DNA of 64,000 nt from Lachnospiraceae bacterium (GCA_022796795.1 JAAWJI010000003.1:1-64000); one strand, 5' to 3'; numbered from the stretch's first letter, positions 18,009 to 27,512 are shown. Translations and numbers: made by a program. Notes: generated by a model not told the origin, from the sequence alone.

Positions 18009-19265
18009 ATGAGCCATAGGACGAAAGAGCGCCCGGGAGGTTGGAAACGCCGTCAAAGCCGATATCGCTTCTTCCTGTGCATTCTGCTGCTTTGCAGCCT
18101 TATAGGGTTGGGCAGCCTGTCTGTACAGCAGCTTCGTGAGGAGATTCCGGAGCATTTGCGGGTGCAGAATTTGGAAGAGCTGTCACTGGATTTTGGATGG
18201 CTGGTAACAGAACAGATTTATCCGGAGTCAGAGCGTGTGTCTCTGAACGCCTTTTCTTCGCAGGAATATGAGATTCAGTGTAGCCTTCTGGGAGTGATTC
18301 CCCTGAGAACGGTTTCCGTCGAACTTGCGGAACACCAGAACGTATACACGGGCGGTATGCCTGTGGGAATTTATCTGGAAACAAAAGGTGTGCTGATAAT
18401 CGGAACCGGCGCAGTAGAAGGCAAGGACGGATTAAACTATGAGCCAGCCCTTCAGATCGTGCAGCCGGGAGACTATATTCTGGCTGTCAATCATCAGGAA
18501 GTGCTGGATAAAAAGGATCTAATCAATGAGATTAGCAGACAAAAGGAAGAAGAAATCGTGCTTACTTTGCGCAGGAAAGAGGAAATCATTGATGTCCTAC
18601 TAGAGACGGTAGAAAGTGTGGATGGAAGCAGGAAAGCAGGAATTTGGGTGCGGGATAACACCCAGGGAATTGGAACGCTGACCTTCGCCACACCCAACGG
18701 ACAATTTGGCGCATTGGGACACGGAATCAATGATGTAGATACAGGACTATTAATGGAAACAGGAGAGGGAACCCTTTATGAGACCAGCATTCTGGATATT
18801 AAAAAGGGAGAAAAGGGAAAGCCAGGGGAGCTGAGCGGAGTAATCTCTTATCAGACGGACAGAATCTATGGATCGATTCAGAAGAATCAGCCGGTAGGGA
18901 TTTTTGGCTCCTGTAATGAAAAGCTGTTGGAGGAGACAGGCTTTTCTATGGTGGAGACAGCATTCAAGCAGGAGGTGAGGGAGGGAGCCGCCGTGATTCG
19001 CAGCGCCGTAAGCGGAACGCTGACAGATTACCAGGTAGAGATTACCGAGGTGCGGTGCAATGAGAGAGATATGAATAAGGGAATCGTATTGCAAGTGACC
19101 GACGAACGTCTTCTGTCCATGACGGGAGGCATCGTACAGGGAATGAGTGGGAGTCCCATTCTTCAGGATGGGAAGCTTGTTGGGGCAGTTACGCATGTTT
19201 TTGTACAGGATTCAACAAAAGGGTTTGGGATATTTATTGAGAATATGCTGGAACAGGTCGAATAG
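18009..19265 (+). CDS. spoIVB: SpoIVB serine peptidase
   Basis: A 418-residue protein with a basic N-terminus and one membrane segment (FFLCILLLCSLIGLGSLSV), then a PDZ domain (GDYILAVNHQEVLDKKDL) and the S55 peptidase domain. GHGIND supplies the His and GMSGSPILQDGKLVGAVTHV contains the active Ser and later Asp/His region. In Bacillus it is secreted from the forespore and cleaves SpoIVFA to trigger sigma-K processing. ATG 18009 is chosen; GTG 17994 in frame is possible, and neither has a strong ribosome binding site. It precedes spo0A as in most spore formers. Confidence 0.94.
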   Translation: MSHRTKERPGGWKRRQSRYRFFLCILLLCSLIGLGSLSVQQLREEIPEHLRVQNLEELSLDFGWLVTEQIYPESERVSLNAFSSQEYEIQCSLLGVIPLRTVSVELAEHQNVYTGGMPVGIYLETKGVLIIGTGAVEGKDGLNYEPALQIVQPGDYILAVNHQEVLDKKDLINEISRQKEEEIVLTLRRKEEIIDVLLETVESVDGSRKAGIWVRDNTQGIGTLTFATPNGQFGALGHGINDVDTGLLMETGEGTLYETSILDIKKGEKGKPGELSGVISYQTDRIYGSIQKNQPVGIFGSCNEKLLEETGFSMVETAFKQEVREGAAVIRSAVSGTLTDYQVEITEVRCNERDMNKGIVLQVTDERLLSMTGGIVQGMSGSPILQDGKLVGAVTHVFVQDSTKGFGIFIENMLEQVE

Positions 19266-19275
19266 CTGTGAAGGT

Positions 19276-19282
19276 TGTCGAA
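19276..19282 (+). promoter_or_regulatory. Candidate Spo0A box upstream of spo0A
   Basis: TGTCGAA at 19276-19282 matches the known 0A box. Looser relatives GGTCGAA (19256-19262) and TGTCAAA (19296-19302) flank it. A TATAAT at 19331-19336 lies downstream without a clear -35. Autoregulation by Spo0A~P is known in Bacillus; here it is inferred. Confidence 0.5.
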
Positions 19283-19387
19283 TGGTGTCAGCTGTTGTCA
19301 AAGAAAGACGATACTTTGCTCTTGCAGGAATATAATGGAATATTTAAAATGGTAGGGTAAGATTTTGTAGGAAGCACAGAGGTAGGA

Positions 19388-19417
19388 CTGCATTTGGGGA
19401 TACTGCATTTGGGGATA
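19388..19417 (+). repeat. 15-bp perfect tandem duplication ahead of spo0A
   Basis: CTGCATTTGGGGATA occurs twice head-to-tail (19388-19402 and 19403-19417) in the spo0A leader, 80 bases before the start codon. It may be a binding site or simply a recent duplication. Confidence 0.85.
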
Positions 19418-19496
19418 GAGAAACAGAGAGGGCTGTGCCAAGGTGCACGATCTGGTCATCAAGAAACAGGTGGCGACAAAATATGGGAGGTTCGAT

Positions 19497-20294
19497 ATGG
19501 ATAAGTGGAACGTAGTGGTCGCAGATGATAACGAGAGAATGGTGCAGCTTTTGGATGCAATCATTCAAAGTGATTCACAGTTACAGCTGGTGGGAACGGC
19601 AGGAAATGGCGAGGATGCCTATACCATGATTCGTAAGACAGAGCCGGATATTGTACTGCTGGATTTGATTATGCCGCGGATGGACGGACTGGGTGTTTTG
19701 GAGAAACTCAGAAAAGAAGGCGGCATGAAGAAACAGCCAACGGTAATTGTGATATCAGCTATTGGGGAAGAAGGGATTGCGGACGATGCGTTCCGGTTAG
19801 GGGCCAGCTATTATATCATGAAGCCTTTTAACAATGAGACGATTCTGGAACGGATGCATGATGCACAGAATCACAATACCAAGAAATTGCCGCTGGGCAG
19901 AAAGCCGGGCCTGGCAGTGCGGACGGAACGTGGTGAGGAGCATGACCTGGAAAGTGATGTGACAAGCATGATACATGAGATTGGAGTGCCTGCTCACATC
20001 AAGGGATACCAATATCTGAGAGATGCAATTATGATGTCCGTAAAAGATATGGACATGCTGAATTCTATCACAAAGGTACTATACCCGACGATTGCCAAAA
20101 ACCATCAGACTACGCCAAGTCGTGTGGAGAGGGCAATTCGTCATGCCATTGAAGTTGCATGGAGCCGTGGAAAGATGGATACCATTGACGAGTTATTCGG
20201 TTACACGGTCAGCACCGGAAAAGGAAAGCCTACCAATTCGGAATTTATAGCTTTGATTTCCGACAGGATCCGTTTGGAATACAAAATGCGCTGA
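19497..20294 (+). CDS. spo0A: Sporulation master response regulator Spo0A
   Basis: A 265-residue protein with an N-terminal receiver domain ([10 protein letters not shown] acidic pocket, [14 protein letters not shown] with the phospho-accepting Asp, VISA and YYIMKPF with the conserved Lys) and the Spo0A C-terminal DNA-binding domain ([40 protein letters not shown]). GGGAGG at 19485-19490 decides ATG 19497; a GTG at 19443 is rejected. It controls entry into sporulation. It directly follows spoIVB, an order kept in endospore formers. Confidence 0.97.
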   Translation: MDKWNVVVADDNERMVQLLDAIIQSDSQLQLVGTAGNGEDAYTMIRKTEPDIVLLDLIMPRMDGLGVLEKLRKEGGMKKQPTVIVISAIGEEGIADDAFRLGASYYIMKPFNNETILERMHDAQNHNTKKLPLGRKPGLAVRTERGEEHDLESDVTSMIHEIGVPAHIKGYQYLRDAIMMSVKDMDMLNSITKVLYPTIAKNHQTTPSRVERAIRHAIEVAWSRGKMDTIDELFGYTVSTGKGKPTNSEFIALISDRIRLEYKMR

Positions 20295-20331
20295 AAGATG
20301 GTAAAGATACACAAAAAATAAGATTTTTTTC

Positions 20332-20360
20332 TTTCAAAATCTCTCAAACTGTAGTATACT
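20332..20360 (+). promoter_or_regulatory. Probable promoter of glgA
   Basis: TTTCAA at 20332-20337 and TATACT at 20355-20360 with 17-base spacing; GGGAGGAA precedes ATG 20404. Confidence 0.5.
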
Positions 20361-20403
20361 GATCCTATACAACGAATTGCATACCGCAGGGAGGAATCAG
20401 TTA

Positions 20404-21846
20404 ATGAAAAAGGTCTTATTTGTAGCTTCCGAAGTTGTTCCTTTTATAAAAACGGGAGGATTGGCAGATGTCGTGGGCTCTTTGCCAAAATATTTTGATA
20501 AAGAGCAGTTTGATGTCCGGGTAATTGCACCGAAGTATATGTGCATGGCTCAGAAGTGGAAAGACCAGATGCAGTATCTGACACACTTCTACATGGAGCT
20601 TGGCTGGCGCACCCAGTATGTGGGTATTTTGCAGATGGAGTATGAGGGCGTACAATTTTATTTTGTTGACAATGAGTTTTACTTTGCCGGTTCAAAGCCT
20701 TATGGGAATATTTACGAGGATATTGAGAAGTTTGCGTTTTTTTCCAGGGCTGCGCTTTCTGCATTGCCAGTGATCGGGTTTCAGCCGGATATTATACATT
20801 GCCATGACTGGCAGACGGGATTGGTTCCGGTTTACCTGAAGGATAGTTTTCATGGCGGTGAGTTTTTTGCCAACATGAAGTCTATTATGACCATCCATAA
20901 TCTGAAGTTCCAGGGAATCTGGGACAAGAAAACGGTTATGAATATCACCGGGTTATCCCCCTACTATTTTGCTCCGGATAAGCTGGAAGCCTATGGCGAT
21001 GCCAATTATTTAAAAGGCGGAATCGTATATGCAGATGCTATTACCACGGTGAGCATGACATATGCGGAAGAGATCAAGACTCCTTTTTATGGAGAACATC
21101 TGGATGGATTGATGCAGGCGCGTTCTAACGCTCTGCGCGGGATTGTCAATGGAATTGATTACAAAGAGTATGATCCAGAGACCGATCCGTTTATTAAGAA
21201 AAATTACAATGCGGTGAATTTCCGCAAGGAGAAGGTAAAGAATAAGGTTGCGCTCCAAGAAGAGCTGGGACTGACGGTGGATCCCAAAAAGATGATGATC
21301 GGTGTTGTGTCCCGTTTGACAGATCAAAAGGGTTTTGACCTGATTGAGTATGTAATGGATGAGCTATGCCAGGATGATATCCAGCTGGTGGTGCTGGGAA
21401 CGGGCGAGGAACGGTATGAAAATATGTTCCGCCATTTTGCCTGGAAGTATCAGGGGAAGGTTTCGGCCAATATTTTCTATTCAGAGGCAATGTCTCACAA
21501 AATTTATGCCTCCTGCGACGCGTTTTTGATGCCGTCGCTGTTTGAGCCCTGTGGACTGAGTCAGCTTATGAGCCTGCGCTATGGCACGTTGCCAATTGTT
21601 CGGGAAACAGGCGGATTAAAGGACACAGTGGAGCCCTATAATGAGTTTGAGAGCACGGGAACAGGCTTTAGCTTCTGCAACTACAATGCACATGAAATGT
21701 TAAATACGATTCGGTATGCAGAGCGCATTTACTACGACAAAAAGCGGGAGTGGAATAAGCTGATTGACCGGGCAATGGCACAGGATTTCTCCTGGAGCAA
21801 TTCTGCTAAGAAATATGAAGAATTATACAATTGGTTAGCAGGTTAA
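20404..21846 (+). CDS. glgA: Glycogen synthase (ADP-glucose type)
   Basis: A 480-residue GT5 glycosyltransferase. The N-terminal ADP-glucose motif FIKTGGLADVVGSLPK and the C-terminal GT-B site FLMPSLFEPCGLSQLMSLRYG and VRETGGLKDTV are clear. It elongates alpha-1,4-glucan from ADP-glucose. It stands alone here rather than in a glgCDAP operon, directly after spo0A. The chosen ATG at 20404 has a strong site; an upstream in-frame start is not supported. Confidence 0.95.
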   Translation: MKKVLFVASEVVPFIKTGGLADVVGSLPKYFDKEQFDVRVIAPKYMCMAQKWKDQMQYLTHFYMELGWRTQYVGILQMEYEGVQFYFVDNEFYFAGSKPYGNIYEDIEKFAFFSRAALSALPVIGFQPDIIHCHDWQTGLVPVYLKDSFHGGEFFANMKSIMTIHNLKFQGIWDKKTVMNITGLSPYYFAPDKLEAYGDANYLKGGIVYADAITTVSMTYAEEIKTPFYGEHLDGLMQARSNALRGIVNGIDYKEYDPETDPFIKKNYNAVNFRKEKVKNKVALQEELGLTVDPKKMMIGVVSRLTDQKGFDLIEYVMDELCQDDIQLVVLGTGEERYENMFRHFAWKYQGKVSANIFYSEAMSHKIYASCDAFLMPSLFEPCGLSQLMSLRYGTLPIVRETGGLKDTVEPYNEFESTGTGFSFCNYNAHEMLNTIRYAERIYYDKKREWNKLIDRAMAQDFSWSNSAKKYEELYNWLAG

Positions 21847-21857
21847 CGGTGAATAGG

Positions 21858-21902
21858 ATCCCTCCTTCTTTCACATACTAAGGTTGTGAAAGAAGGAGGG
21901 AT
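21858..21902 (+). promoter_or_regulatory. 17-bp perfect hairpin that buries the coat-gene ribosome binding site
   Basis: The arm at 21858-21874 (ATCCCTCCTTCTTTCAC) is exactly complementary to 21886-21902 around an 11-base loop. The 3' arm contains AAGGAGGG, the only ribosome binding site for the gene starting at 21908. It can terminate glgA transcription and, if read through, would block translation of the coat gene. Confidence 0.7.
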
Positions 21903-21907
21903 TTTCA

Positions 21908-22093
21908 ATGTCACAATTATCAGAACTGGACGTGCAGAATCTGCGTCATTTAATTGGAAGTTATGAGACAACCCACTGCAAGATGACGGATTATGCTAAA
22001 AATGCAACTGATCAGCAGGTGAGACAGTTTTTCCAGAAATCGGCGCAGTCCGCGATGGAAAACAAGCAGCAATTAATGCAATTCTTAAAGTAG
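21908..22093 (+). CDS. Small CotF-like spore coat protein
   Basis: A 61-residue helical protein with MSQLSELDVQNLRHLIGSYE followed by K-M-x-D-Y-A and a Gln-rich helix. This pattern occurs in short CotF/ferritin-like coat proteins of Clostridia. It precedes a second related gene by 12 bases. The ribosome binding site lies inside the hairpin described at 21858-21902. Confidence 0.65.
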   Translation: MSQLSELDVQNLRHLIGSYETTHCKMTDYAKNATDQQVRQFFQKSAQSAMENKQQLMQFLK

Positions 22094-22105
22094 GAGGCAG
22101 GGAAA

Positions 22106-22363
22106 ATGGACGAAAAAACCATGGTATCAGATGCCCTGTGGGGCATCAACGGAGAACTGAAGTTTTTCGGTGATGTGATCGCGCAGACAGAAGAGCCTAG
22201 TCTCAAACAGACTCTCAAACAGATGCGGAACAAGTGCGAGATGTCACAGGAGGAACTGTATCAGATTGCACGGGCAAAATCCTATTATGTGCCGGCCAGC
22301 AAGGCTACGGATGAGGAAGTGGCGCATGTACGGTCGCTTTTTACCCAGAGCTCTGTGATGTAG
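22106..22363 (+). CDS. CotF-like spore coat protein
   Basis: An 85-residue protein with two helices (MVSDALWGINGELKFFGDVI; TLKQMRNKCEMSQEELYQIA) and the ending K-S-Y-Y-V-P-A, a feature of CotF-type coat proteins where a Y-P-A tail is usual. It is co-transcribed with the preceding small coat gene. Expression during sporulation is expected but no sigma-E or sigma-K promoter was identified. Confidence 0.7.
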   Translation: MDEKTMVSDALWGINGELKFFGDVIAQTEEPSLKQTLKQMRNKCEMSQEELYQIARAKSYYVPASKATDEEVAHVRSLFTQSSVM

Positions 22364-22395
22364 CGAAAATGCAAAGCTAAGGGTTTGGCTAAGGG

Positions 22396-22496
22396 AGGGG
22401 CTGTCGCAAAATAGCTGTTATATACAGGATAGAGCATTTAGGCCACAAAGGTTGCTCCTAGATCTTGCGTATAAGCGGCATTTTGCGGCAGCCCCT
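22396..22496 (+). repeat. 101-bp palindromic element, copy 1
   Basis: The ends AGGGGCTGTCGCAAAAT and ATTTTGCGGCAGCCCCT are inverted repeats, and shorter complementary words lie inside (TTATATAC with GCGTATAA). The element is about 86% identical, by hand alignment, to the reverse complement of 26793-26893 over the full 101 bases. It has no reading frame. It resembles a small non-autonomous repeat (REP or MITE type) that can also act as a terminator. Confidence 0.85.
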
Positions 22497-22562
22497 GCTT
22501 CCCTGTAATAAGGCAGTAATACGAGCCAGTAAACAAAAGTAAATAAAATATTTCAAGAAGCT

Positions 22563-22592
22563 TTGGACTTCCATGCCGTGGTATGTTAGAAT
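22563..22592 (+). promoter_or_regulatory. Probable promoter of the GNAT gene
   Basis: TTGGAC at 22563-22568 and TAGAAT at 22587-22592, spacing 18 bases, 40 bases before ATG 22632. Confidence 0.5.
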
Positions 22593-22631
22593 AGCCCTAC
22601 AGCGATTTCGTGGATAGAGGAGGAGTAGAGA

Positions 22632-23270
22632 ATGGACAGACAGCCTGTCTTTGACAACCTGGATCACAGGATCCGGTACATACATCTTTTGATGGAACGG
22701 GATCTGGAAGGGATTCCGCATTTTGACCTGCCGGAGGGATACAGGTTTGTTTTTTATGAGCATGGCAACCGGGATACGTGGATTGAGATTGAGAAAAGCG
22801 CCGGAGAGTTTTTGAAATATGAAGAGGGCCTGGAGGCCTGGAAGAAGTATTATGAGATCTGTGAGCAGGATTTGCCAGCGCGAATGTTGTTTATTGAGAA
22901 TGAGGCCGGAGAAAAGGTGGCTACGGCTACGGCCTATGACGGCAGTGTGGAGGGGGAGGCTCCCCACACGGGTTTGCTACACTGGGTATCTGTCAGAAAG
23001 GAGTATCAGGGGAAGGGGTTGGCGCGCCCGTTGATCTGTAAGACCCTGGAGACTTTGAAGTCCTTTTCGTATCAGAGGGTGCAGCTTTCTACGCAGACTA
23101 CCACCTGGGTGGCCTGTAAGCTGTATCTGGATTTCGGATTTCGGCCTACGCCGGAAAATGCCAGGGAGGCAGCCTTGGGCTGGCGGATTCTGAAGCGGCT
23201 TACAGGACATCCTGCCCTTGGAGACTTTTCGGCGGCCACAGAGGAGGAGCTTTTGGATCCAAAGCAGTAG
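22632..23270 (+). CDS. GNAT-family N-acetyltransferase
   Basis: A 212-residue protein. The acetyl-CoA motif is SVRKEYQGKGLARPLICKTL (the Q/R-x-x-G-x-G/A pattern), followed by LSTQTTTWVACKLYLDFGFRP, the usual beta-bulge and last strand. The N-terminal 60 residues are specific. The acceptor is unknown. A GAGGAGG-type site precedes ATG 22632. It lies between a 101-bp repeat element and gltX. Confidence 0.85.
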   Translation: MDRQPVFDNLDHRIRYIHLLMERDLEGIPHFDLPEGYRFVFYEHGNRDTWIEIEKSAGEFLKYEEGLEAWKKYYEICEQDLPARMLFIENEAGEKVATATAYDGSVEGEAPHTGLLHWVSVRKEYQGKGLARPLICKTLETLKSFSYQRVQLSTQTTTWVACKLYLDFGFRPTPENAREAALGWRILKRLTGHPALGDFSAATEEELLDPKQ

Positions 23271-23391
23271 GATTTGTATATTCCCAGTTGACGCCAATGG
23301 ATAAACATGTATATAATGGGAAAAGTGAGTAAAACCAGGCGGAGGGTAAAATGCTTCAGGCCCTGGAATATGGATAGAGGAGAGGAAGACT

Positions 23392-24843
23392 ATGAGTAAG
23401 GTTAGAACCAGATTTGCACCCAGTCCCACGGGCCGGATGCATGTGGGGAATTTAAGGACTGCCCTTTATGCCTATCTGATTGCCAAGCATGAGGGGGGAG
23501 ATTTTCTACTGCGCATTGAGGATACGGACCAAGAGCGGCTGGTGGAGGGCGCAGTGGATATTATTTACCGGACCCTTCAGAAGACCGGGCTTGTCCATGA
23601 CGAGGGACCAGACAAGGACGGCGGCGTGGGCCCCTATGTGCAGAGTGAGCGTCAGGCTTCCGGGATTTATCTGGAATATGCCAGGAAGCTTATCGAGAAA
23701 GGGGAAGCCTATTATTGCTTCTGTGATAAGGAGCGGCTGGATTCCCTGAAAACAGAGGTGGCAGGCAAGGAGATTGTGGTCTATGACAAGCATTGTCTGT
23801 CCCTGAGCCCTCAGGAGGTACAGGAGAAGCTGGACGCTGGGATTCCCTATGTGATTCGACAGAATAATCCCACCACAGGCACCACAAGCTTTGTGGATGA
23901 TATCTATGGGGAGATTACCGTGGACAATTCGGAGCTGGACGATATGATTCTGATTAAATCCGACGGATACCCCACCTATAATTTTGCCAATGTGGTGGAC
24001 GACCATCTCATGGGTATCACCCATGTGGTGCGGGGAAACGAGTATCTATCCTCCTCCCCCAAATACAACCGGCTTTACGAGGCATTTGGCTGGCAGGTGC
24101 CTACCTATGTGCACTGTCCGCTGATCACAGATGAGGAGCATAAGAAGTTGTCCAAGCGTTGCGGGCACTCCTCTTTTGAGGACTTGATTGAGCAGGGCTT
24201 TCTCACAGAAGCCATTGTGAACTTTGTGGCCCTCCTTGGCTGGAGTCCGGAGGATGACCGGGAAATCTTTACCCTGGAGGAACTGGTGAAGGCCTTTGAT
24301 TACCGGCATATGAGTAAGGCGCCGTCGGTATTTGACTTTACCAAGCTTAAGTGGATGAACGGGGAATACATGAAAGCCATGGATTTTGACACCTTCTATG
24401 ACATGGCTCTGCCTTATCTGAAGGCGGTGATTACCAAAGACTATGACCTGCCCAAGATTGCGGCCATGGTGAAGACACGAATCGAGGTGTTTCCGGATAT
24501 CGGGGGTCTCATTGACTTTTTTGAGGAATTGCCAGAGTATGATACCTCCATGTATACTCACAAGAAGATGAAGACTACAGAGAGCTCTTCCCTGGAAGTG
24601 CTAAAGGAACTTCTGCCCAGGCTGGAGGCTCAGAAGGATTATAGCAATGACGCTCTGTATGCCCTGCTCACCGACTATGTGCAGGAAAAGGGCTGCAAGA
24701 ATGGATATGTTATGTGGCCGGTGCGCACAGCCGTGTCTGGAAAGCAGATGACTCCCTGTGGAGCCACGGAAATCATGGAGATTCTAGGCCGGGAGGAATC
24801 TGTAAAGCGGATTCAGCTAGCCATTGAAAAACTGAGGAACTAA
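23392..24843 (+). CDS. gltX: Glutamyl-tRNA synthetase
   Basis: A 483-residue class I aminoacyl-tRNA synthetase. [20 protein letters not shown] carries the HIGH-like signature (HVGN), and HKKLSKRCG the KMSKS-like loop. [20 protein letters not shown] is typical of GluRS. It charges tRNA-Glu (and often tRNA-Gln in Bacillota). ATG 23392 follows a GGAAG-type site. Confidence 0.96.
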   Translation: MSKVRTRFAPSPTGRMHVGNLRTALYAYLIAKHEGGDFLLRIEDTDQERLVEGAVDIIYRTLQKTGLVHDEGPDKDGGVGPYVQSERQASGIYLEYARKLIEKGEAYYCFCDKERLDSLKTEVAGKEIVVYDKHCLSLSPQEVQEKLDAGIPYVIRQNNPTTGTTSFVDDIYGEITVDNSELDDMILIKSDGYPTYNFANVVDDHLMGITHVVRGNEYLSSSPKYNRLYEAFGWQVPTYVHCPLITDEEHKKLSKRCGHSSFEDLIEQGFLTEAIVNFVALLGWSPEDDREIFTLEELVKAFDYRHMSKAPSVFDFTKLKWMNGEYMKAMDFDTFYDMALPYLKAVITKDYDLPKIAAMVKTRIEVFPDIGGLIDFFEELPEYDTSMYTHKKMKTTESSSLEVLKELLPRLEAQKDYSNDALYALLTDYVQEKGCKNGYVMWPVRTAVSGKQMTPCGATEIMEILGREESVKRIQLAIEKLRN

Positions 24844-24844
24844 T

Positions 24845-26737
24845 ATGCCAAATTTATCAATATCCCAGCGGGAGGCCGTCTGTCACAAGGACGGCCCCAT
24901 GCTGGTTCTGGCGGGTCCCGGTTCCGGGAAGACCAGGGTGATCACCTACCGCATCCAGCATTTAATTCAAGAGTATCAGATTCCTCCGGGAGAGATTCTT
25001 GTGGTGACATTCACCAGGGCGGCTGCCCGGGAGATGAAGGAACGCTTTCTTAAGCTTATGCATCAGGAGTATACGCAGGTTTCTTTTGGAACCTTTCACG
25101 CAGTGTTTTTTGGAATTTTAAAGCATGCCTATGGATTTCGGGCAGAGCAGATTGTGAGTTCCGAGCAGCAGTATGAATTCCTTCGGGATCTGGCGCGGAA
25201 AATGCGCCTGGAGATCGAGGACGAGGGGGAGTTTCTCTCGGATGTGCTGGGGGAGATCGGACGGGTAAAGAATCAGGGTCTGGCTCTGGAGACGTACCAT
25301 GCGTCCTGCTGTGAGGCAAAGGATTTCCAGAGCATTTATAAGGGCTACGACCAGAGGCTCCGCCGTGCCCGGCTGCTGGACTTTGACGACATGATGGTAT
25401 ACTGTCAGGAGCTCTTTTCCCAGAGACAGGACATTCTGGAGGCCTGGCAGAGAAAATATCACTATATCCTGGTGGATGAGTTTCAGGATATCAACAGGCT
25501 TCAGTATAACATTGTCCGCATGCTGGCAGCCCCGGATCATAATCTCTTTGTAGTGGGAGATGATGATCAGGCCATTTACGGATTTCGGGGAGCCTGTCCG
25601 GAGCTTATGCTGCGCTTTCCAGAGGATTATCCTTGTGCAAAGCGGGTGCTGCTGGACCAGAACTACCGCTCCACACCCCAGATTGTGGAAAAGAGCCTCT
25701 GTCTGATCCGTCAGAATGAAAATCGGTTCAAGAAGGAGCTGAAGGCCCAGAAACCGGAAGGGCCTCCAGTGACGGCCCGGATTTTCGCAGATCAGGAGGA
25801 GCAGTTAAACGATCTTGTGAGCAGAATCCGGCTCTACGGAGAGAAGGGCGGAAAATACAGCGACGTGGCTGTGCTGTTTCGCATCAATACCCAGGCCTCG
25901 GGCCTGGTGGAGAAGCTTATGGAGCGAAATATTCCCTTTCAGATGAAGGACCGGCTTCCCAACCTGTACGACCACTGGATCGCAAAGCATATTTTTGCCT
26001 ATATCCGCATGGCTCTGGGATCCAGGAAACGGCAGGATTTTCTCCTGATCATGAACCGTCCCAAACGCTATCTGAGCCGGGAGGCCCTGGAAGGGGAGGA
26101 GGTTTGTCTGGAAGAGCTGTACAAGCTCTATGAGGAGAAGCCCTGGATCTGTGAACGGCTGGAAAAGCTGGAATATGACTGGAAGATGATTGCCCGCATG
26201 AAGCCATTTGGGGCCATTCACTATATCCGTCATATAGTGGGATATGAGGAATATCTGCGGGAATATGCCCAGTACCGGGGAATCAAGCCGGAGGAATTTC
26301 TGGAAATTTATGAGGAGATCCAGGAGCAGTCCCGGCGCTTTGAAAGCTTTGAGGAATGGCTGGACTATGTGGAAGAGTACAAGAAAGAGCTTTTACGCCA
26401 GACAAAAGAGCAGGAACAGCGCCGGGACGGGGTGGTGCTGTCCACCATGCATAGCAGTAAGGGCCTGGAATACCGGATGGTTTTTATCATAGACGCCAAT
26501 GAGGGGATCATCCCCTACAAAAAAGCGGCGCTGCCCCAGGAGATCGAGGAGGAGCGGAGGCTCTTCTATGTAGCCATGACCCGGGCCCGGGAGGCGCTAT
26601 ACATCTATGCGGTTCGGGAGCGCTATGGAAAGCGGCAGAGTGTGTCCCGGTTTTTCCTGGAGACCGGGGCAGAGCAGAGGGAGAGAATACCTGGCAAGAT
26701 TCCAGGCGATCTTTCAAAAAACGCAGATCGGAAATAA
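24845..26737 (+). CDS. UvrD/Rep-family ATP-dependent DNA helicase
   Basis: A 630-residue superfamily 1A helicase: Q motif LSISQREAV, Walker A VLAGPGSGKTRVI, motif Ia VTFTRAAAREM, Walker B ILVDEFQDINR, motif III GDDDQAIYGFRG, motif IV LDQNYRST, motif V TMHSSKGLEYRMVF and motif VI EERRLFYVAMTRARE. It is about 100 residues shorter than PcrA/UvrD and lacks their C-terminal tail, so it is probably a second UvrD-like helicase rather than PcrA itself. It begins one base after the gltX stop. Confidence 0.9.
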   Translation: MPNLSISQREAVCHKDGPMLVLAGPGSGKTRVITYRIQHLIQEYQIPPGEILVVTFTRAAAREMKERFLKLMHQEYTQVSFGTFHAVFFGILKHAYGFRAEQIVSSEQQYEFLRDLARKMRLEIEDEGEFLSDVLGEIGRVKNQGLALETYHASCCEAKDFQSIYKGYDQRLRRARLLDFDDMMVYCQELFSQRQDILEAWQRKYHYILVDEFQDINRLQYNIVRMLAAPDHNLFVVGDDDQAIYGFRGACPELMLRFPEDYPCAKRVLLDQNYRSTPQIVEKSLCLIRQNENRFKKELKAQKPEGPPVTARIFADQEEQLNDLVSRIRLYGEKGGKYSDVAVLFRINTQASGLVEKLMERNIPFQMKDRLPNLYDHWIAKHIFAYIRMALGSRKRQDFLLIMNRPKRYLSREALEGEEVCLEELYKLYEEKPWICERLEKLEYDWKMIARMKPFGAIHYIRHIVGYEEYLREYAQYRGIKPEEFLEIYEEIQEQSRRFESFEEWLDYVEEYKKELLRQTKEQEQRRDGVVLSTMHSSKGLEYRMVFIIDANEGIIPYKKAALPQEIEEERRLFYVAMTRAREALYIYAVRERYGKRQSVSRFFLETGAEQRERIPGKIPGDLSKNADRK

Positions 26738-26792
26738 ATGTGAAAATCTATCCCGACTACATAAGAGTTATGCCCGGAGAGCAAAAAAACAA

Positions 26793-26893
26793 AGGGGCTG
26801 TGGCAAAATGCAGTTTATACGCAAGATATAGGTGCAACCTTGGTGGCTTAAATGCACGATCTTGTATATAACAGCTGTTTTGCCATAGCCCCT
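26793..26893 (-). repeat. 101-bp palindromic element, copy 2
   Basis: Same length as 22396-22496 and matching it in reverse-complement orientation at about 86 of 101 positions. The ends AGGGGCTGTGGCAAAA and TTTTGCCATAGCCCCT pair, followed by CTCTTTTTC. It lies between converging genes (helicase and DUF1292), so it may serve as a bidirectional terminator. Confidence 0.85.
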
Positions 26894-26926
26894 CTTTTTC
26901 CTGTATCAGTTGGTCCCTCAGATTCC

Positions 26927-27289
26927 TCAGGATTCTTCCAGATCCATTTCTTCTCCGTCCTCGCTGACCAGCTCGTCAAACTCCGCCTTGTCCAAAAACT
27001 CATCAAAGGCGTCGGCTACAGCCTCATACTCCTCATCGTCCTCAATGTTTTCCAGGTTGGGACCTCCGTTTTCTTTTGTGTAGCGGTAGATGTACACCTC
27101 GCCGTCCTCGTTTTCCCCGTTTTCATCCAGAGGAAGGAGCGCGATATAGTCCCGGCCGTTTACCGGGAAAATAGTCAGAATCGCACATTCCAGCTGCTCG
27201 TCATTGTCCAGTGTCAGGGTGACAGTCAGATTTCCGTCACAGGTATCGCAGTTTCCGGTACATTGGGTATCGTTGCAATTTGTTCCCAT
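26927..27289 (-). CDS. DUF1292 family protein
   Basis: A 120-residue very acidic protein. The central part (NLTVTLTLDNDEQLECAILT, YIALLPLDENGE, GEVYIYRYTKENG) is the DUF1292 core found in Bacillota. An N-terminal four-Cys cluster (C-x4-C-x3-C-x2-C) may bind a metal. ATG 27289 has GAGGA six bases upstream and is preferred to the ATG two codons earlier. Function is unknown; relatives (YrzB) lie near alaS/ruvX in Bacillus, which is not the case here. Confidence 0.8.
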   Translation of the reverse strand: MGTNCNDTQCTGNCDTCDGNLTVTLTLDNDEQLECAILTIFPVNGRDYIALLPLDENGENEDGEVYIYRYTKENGGPNLENIEDDEEYEAVADAFDEFLDKAEFDELVSEDGEEMDLEES

Positions 27290-27391
27290 GTTCATTCCTC
27301 ACATTCTGTATTCAGGGATCGTTCCCTCTTTTTTACTCTACCAAATGCGGCAGGGAAAAGCAAGCCCCTTTCGCAGGAATTTAAAAGCTTC

Positions 27392-27420
27392 TTGCGAAAC
27401 AGAGGGGGACATGGTAGGAT
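27392..27420 (+). promoter_or_regulatory. Probable promoter of the hydroxyacid dehydrogenase
   Basis: TTGCGA at 27392-27397 and TAGGAT at 27415-27420 with 17-base spacing; leader of about 90 bases to ATG 27513. Confidence 0.45.
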
Positions 27421-27512
27421 AGGAACAAAAGAGAGGAGTATGTCCTTACGGGATTTCAGGAGAGAAAGAAGCCCGGAGTACATAACTGGAAAGAGAAAAG
27501 GAGAAGCTTACA

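Noticed and set aside
22364-22631. Small non-coding RNA gene in the gap after the coat genes
   Set aside because: The palindromic element is shared with 26793-26893 and behaves as a repeat; no separate promoter with terminator was seen.
24845-26737. Naming the helicase pcrA
   Set aside because: All SF1A motifs are present but the protein is about 100 residues shorter than PcrA and lacks its tail, so only the family is given.
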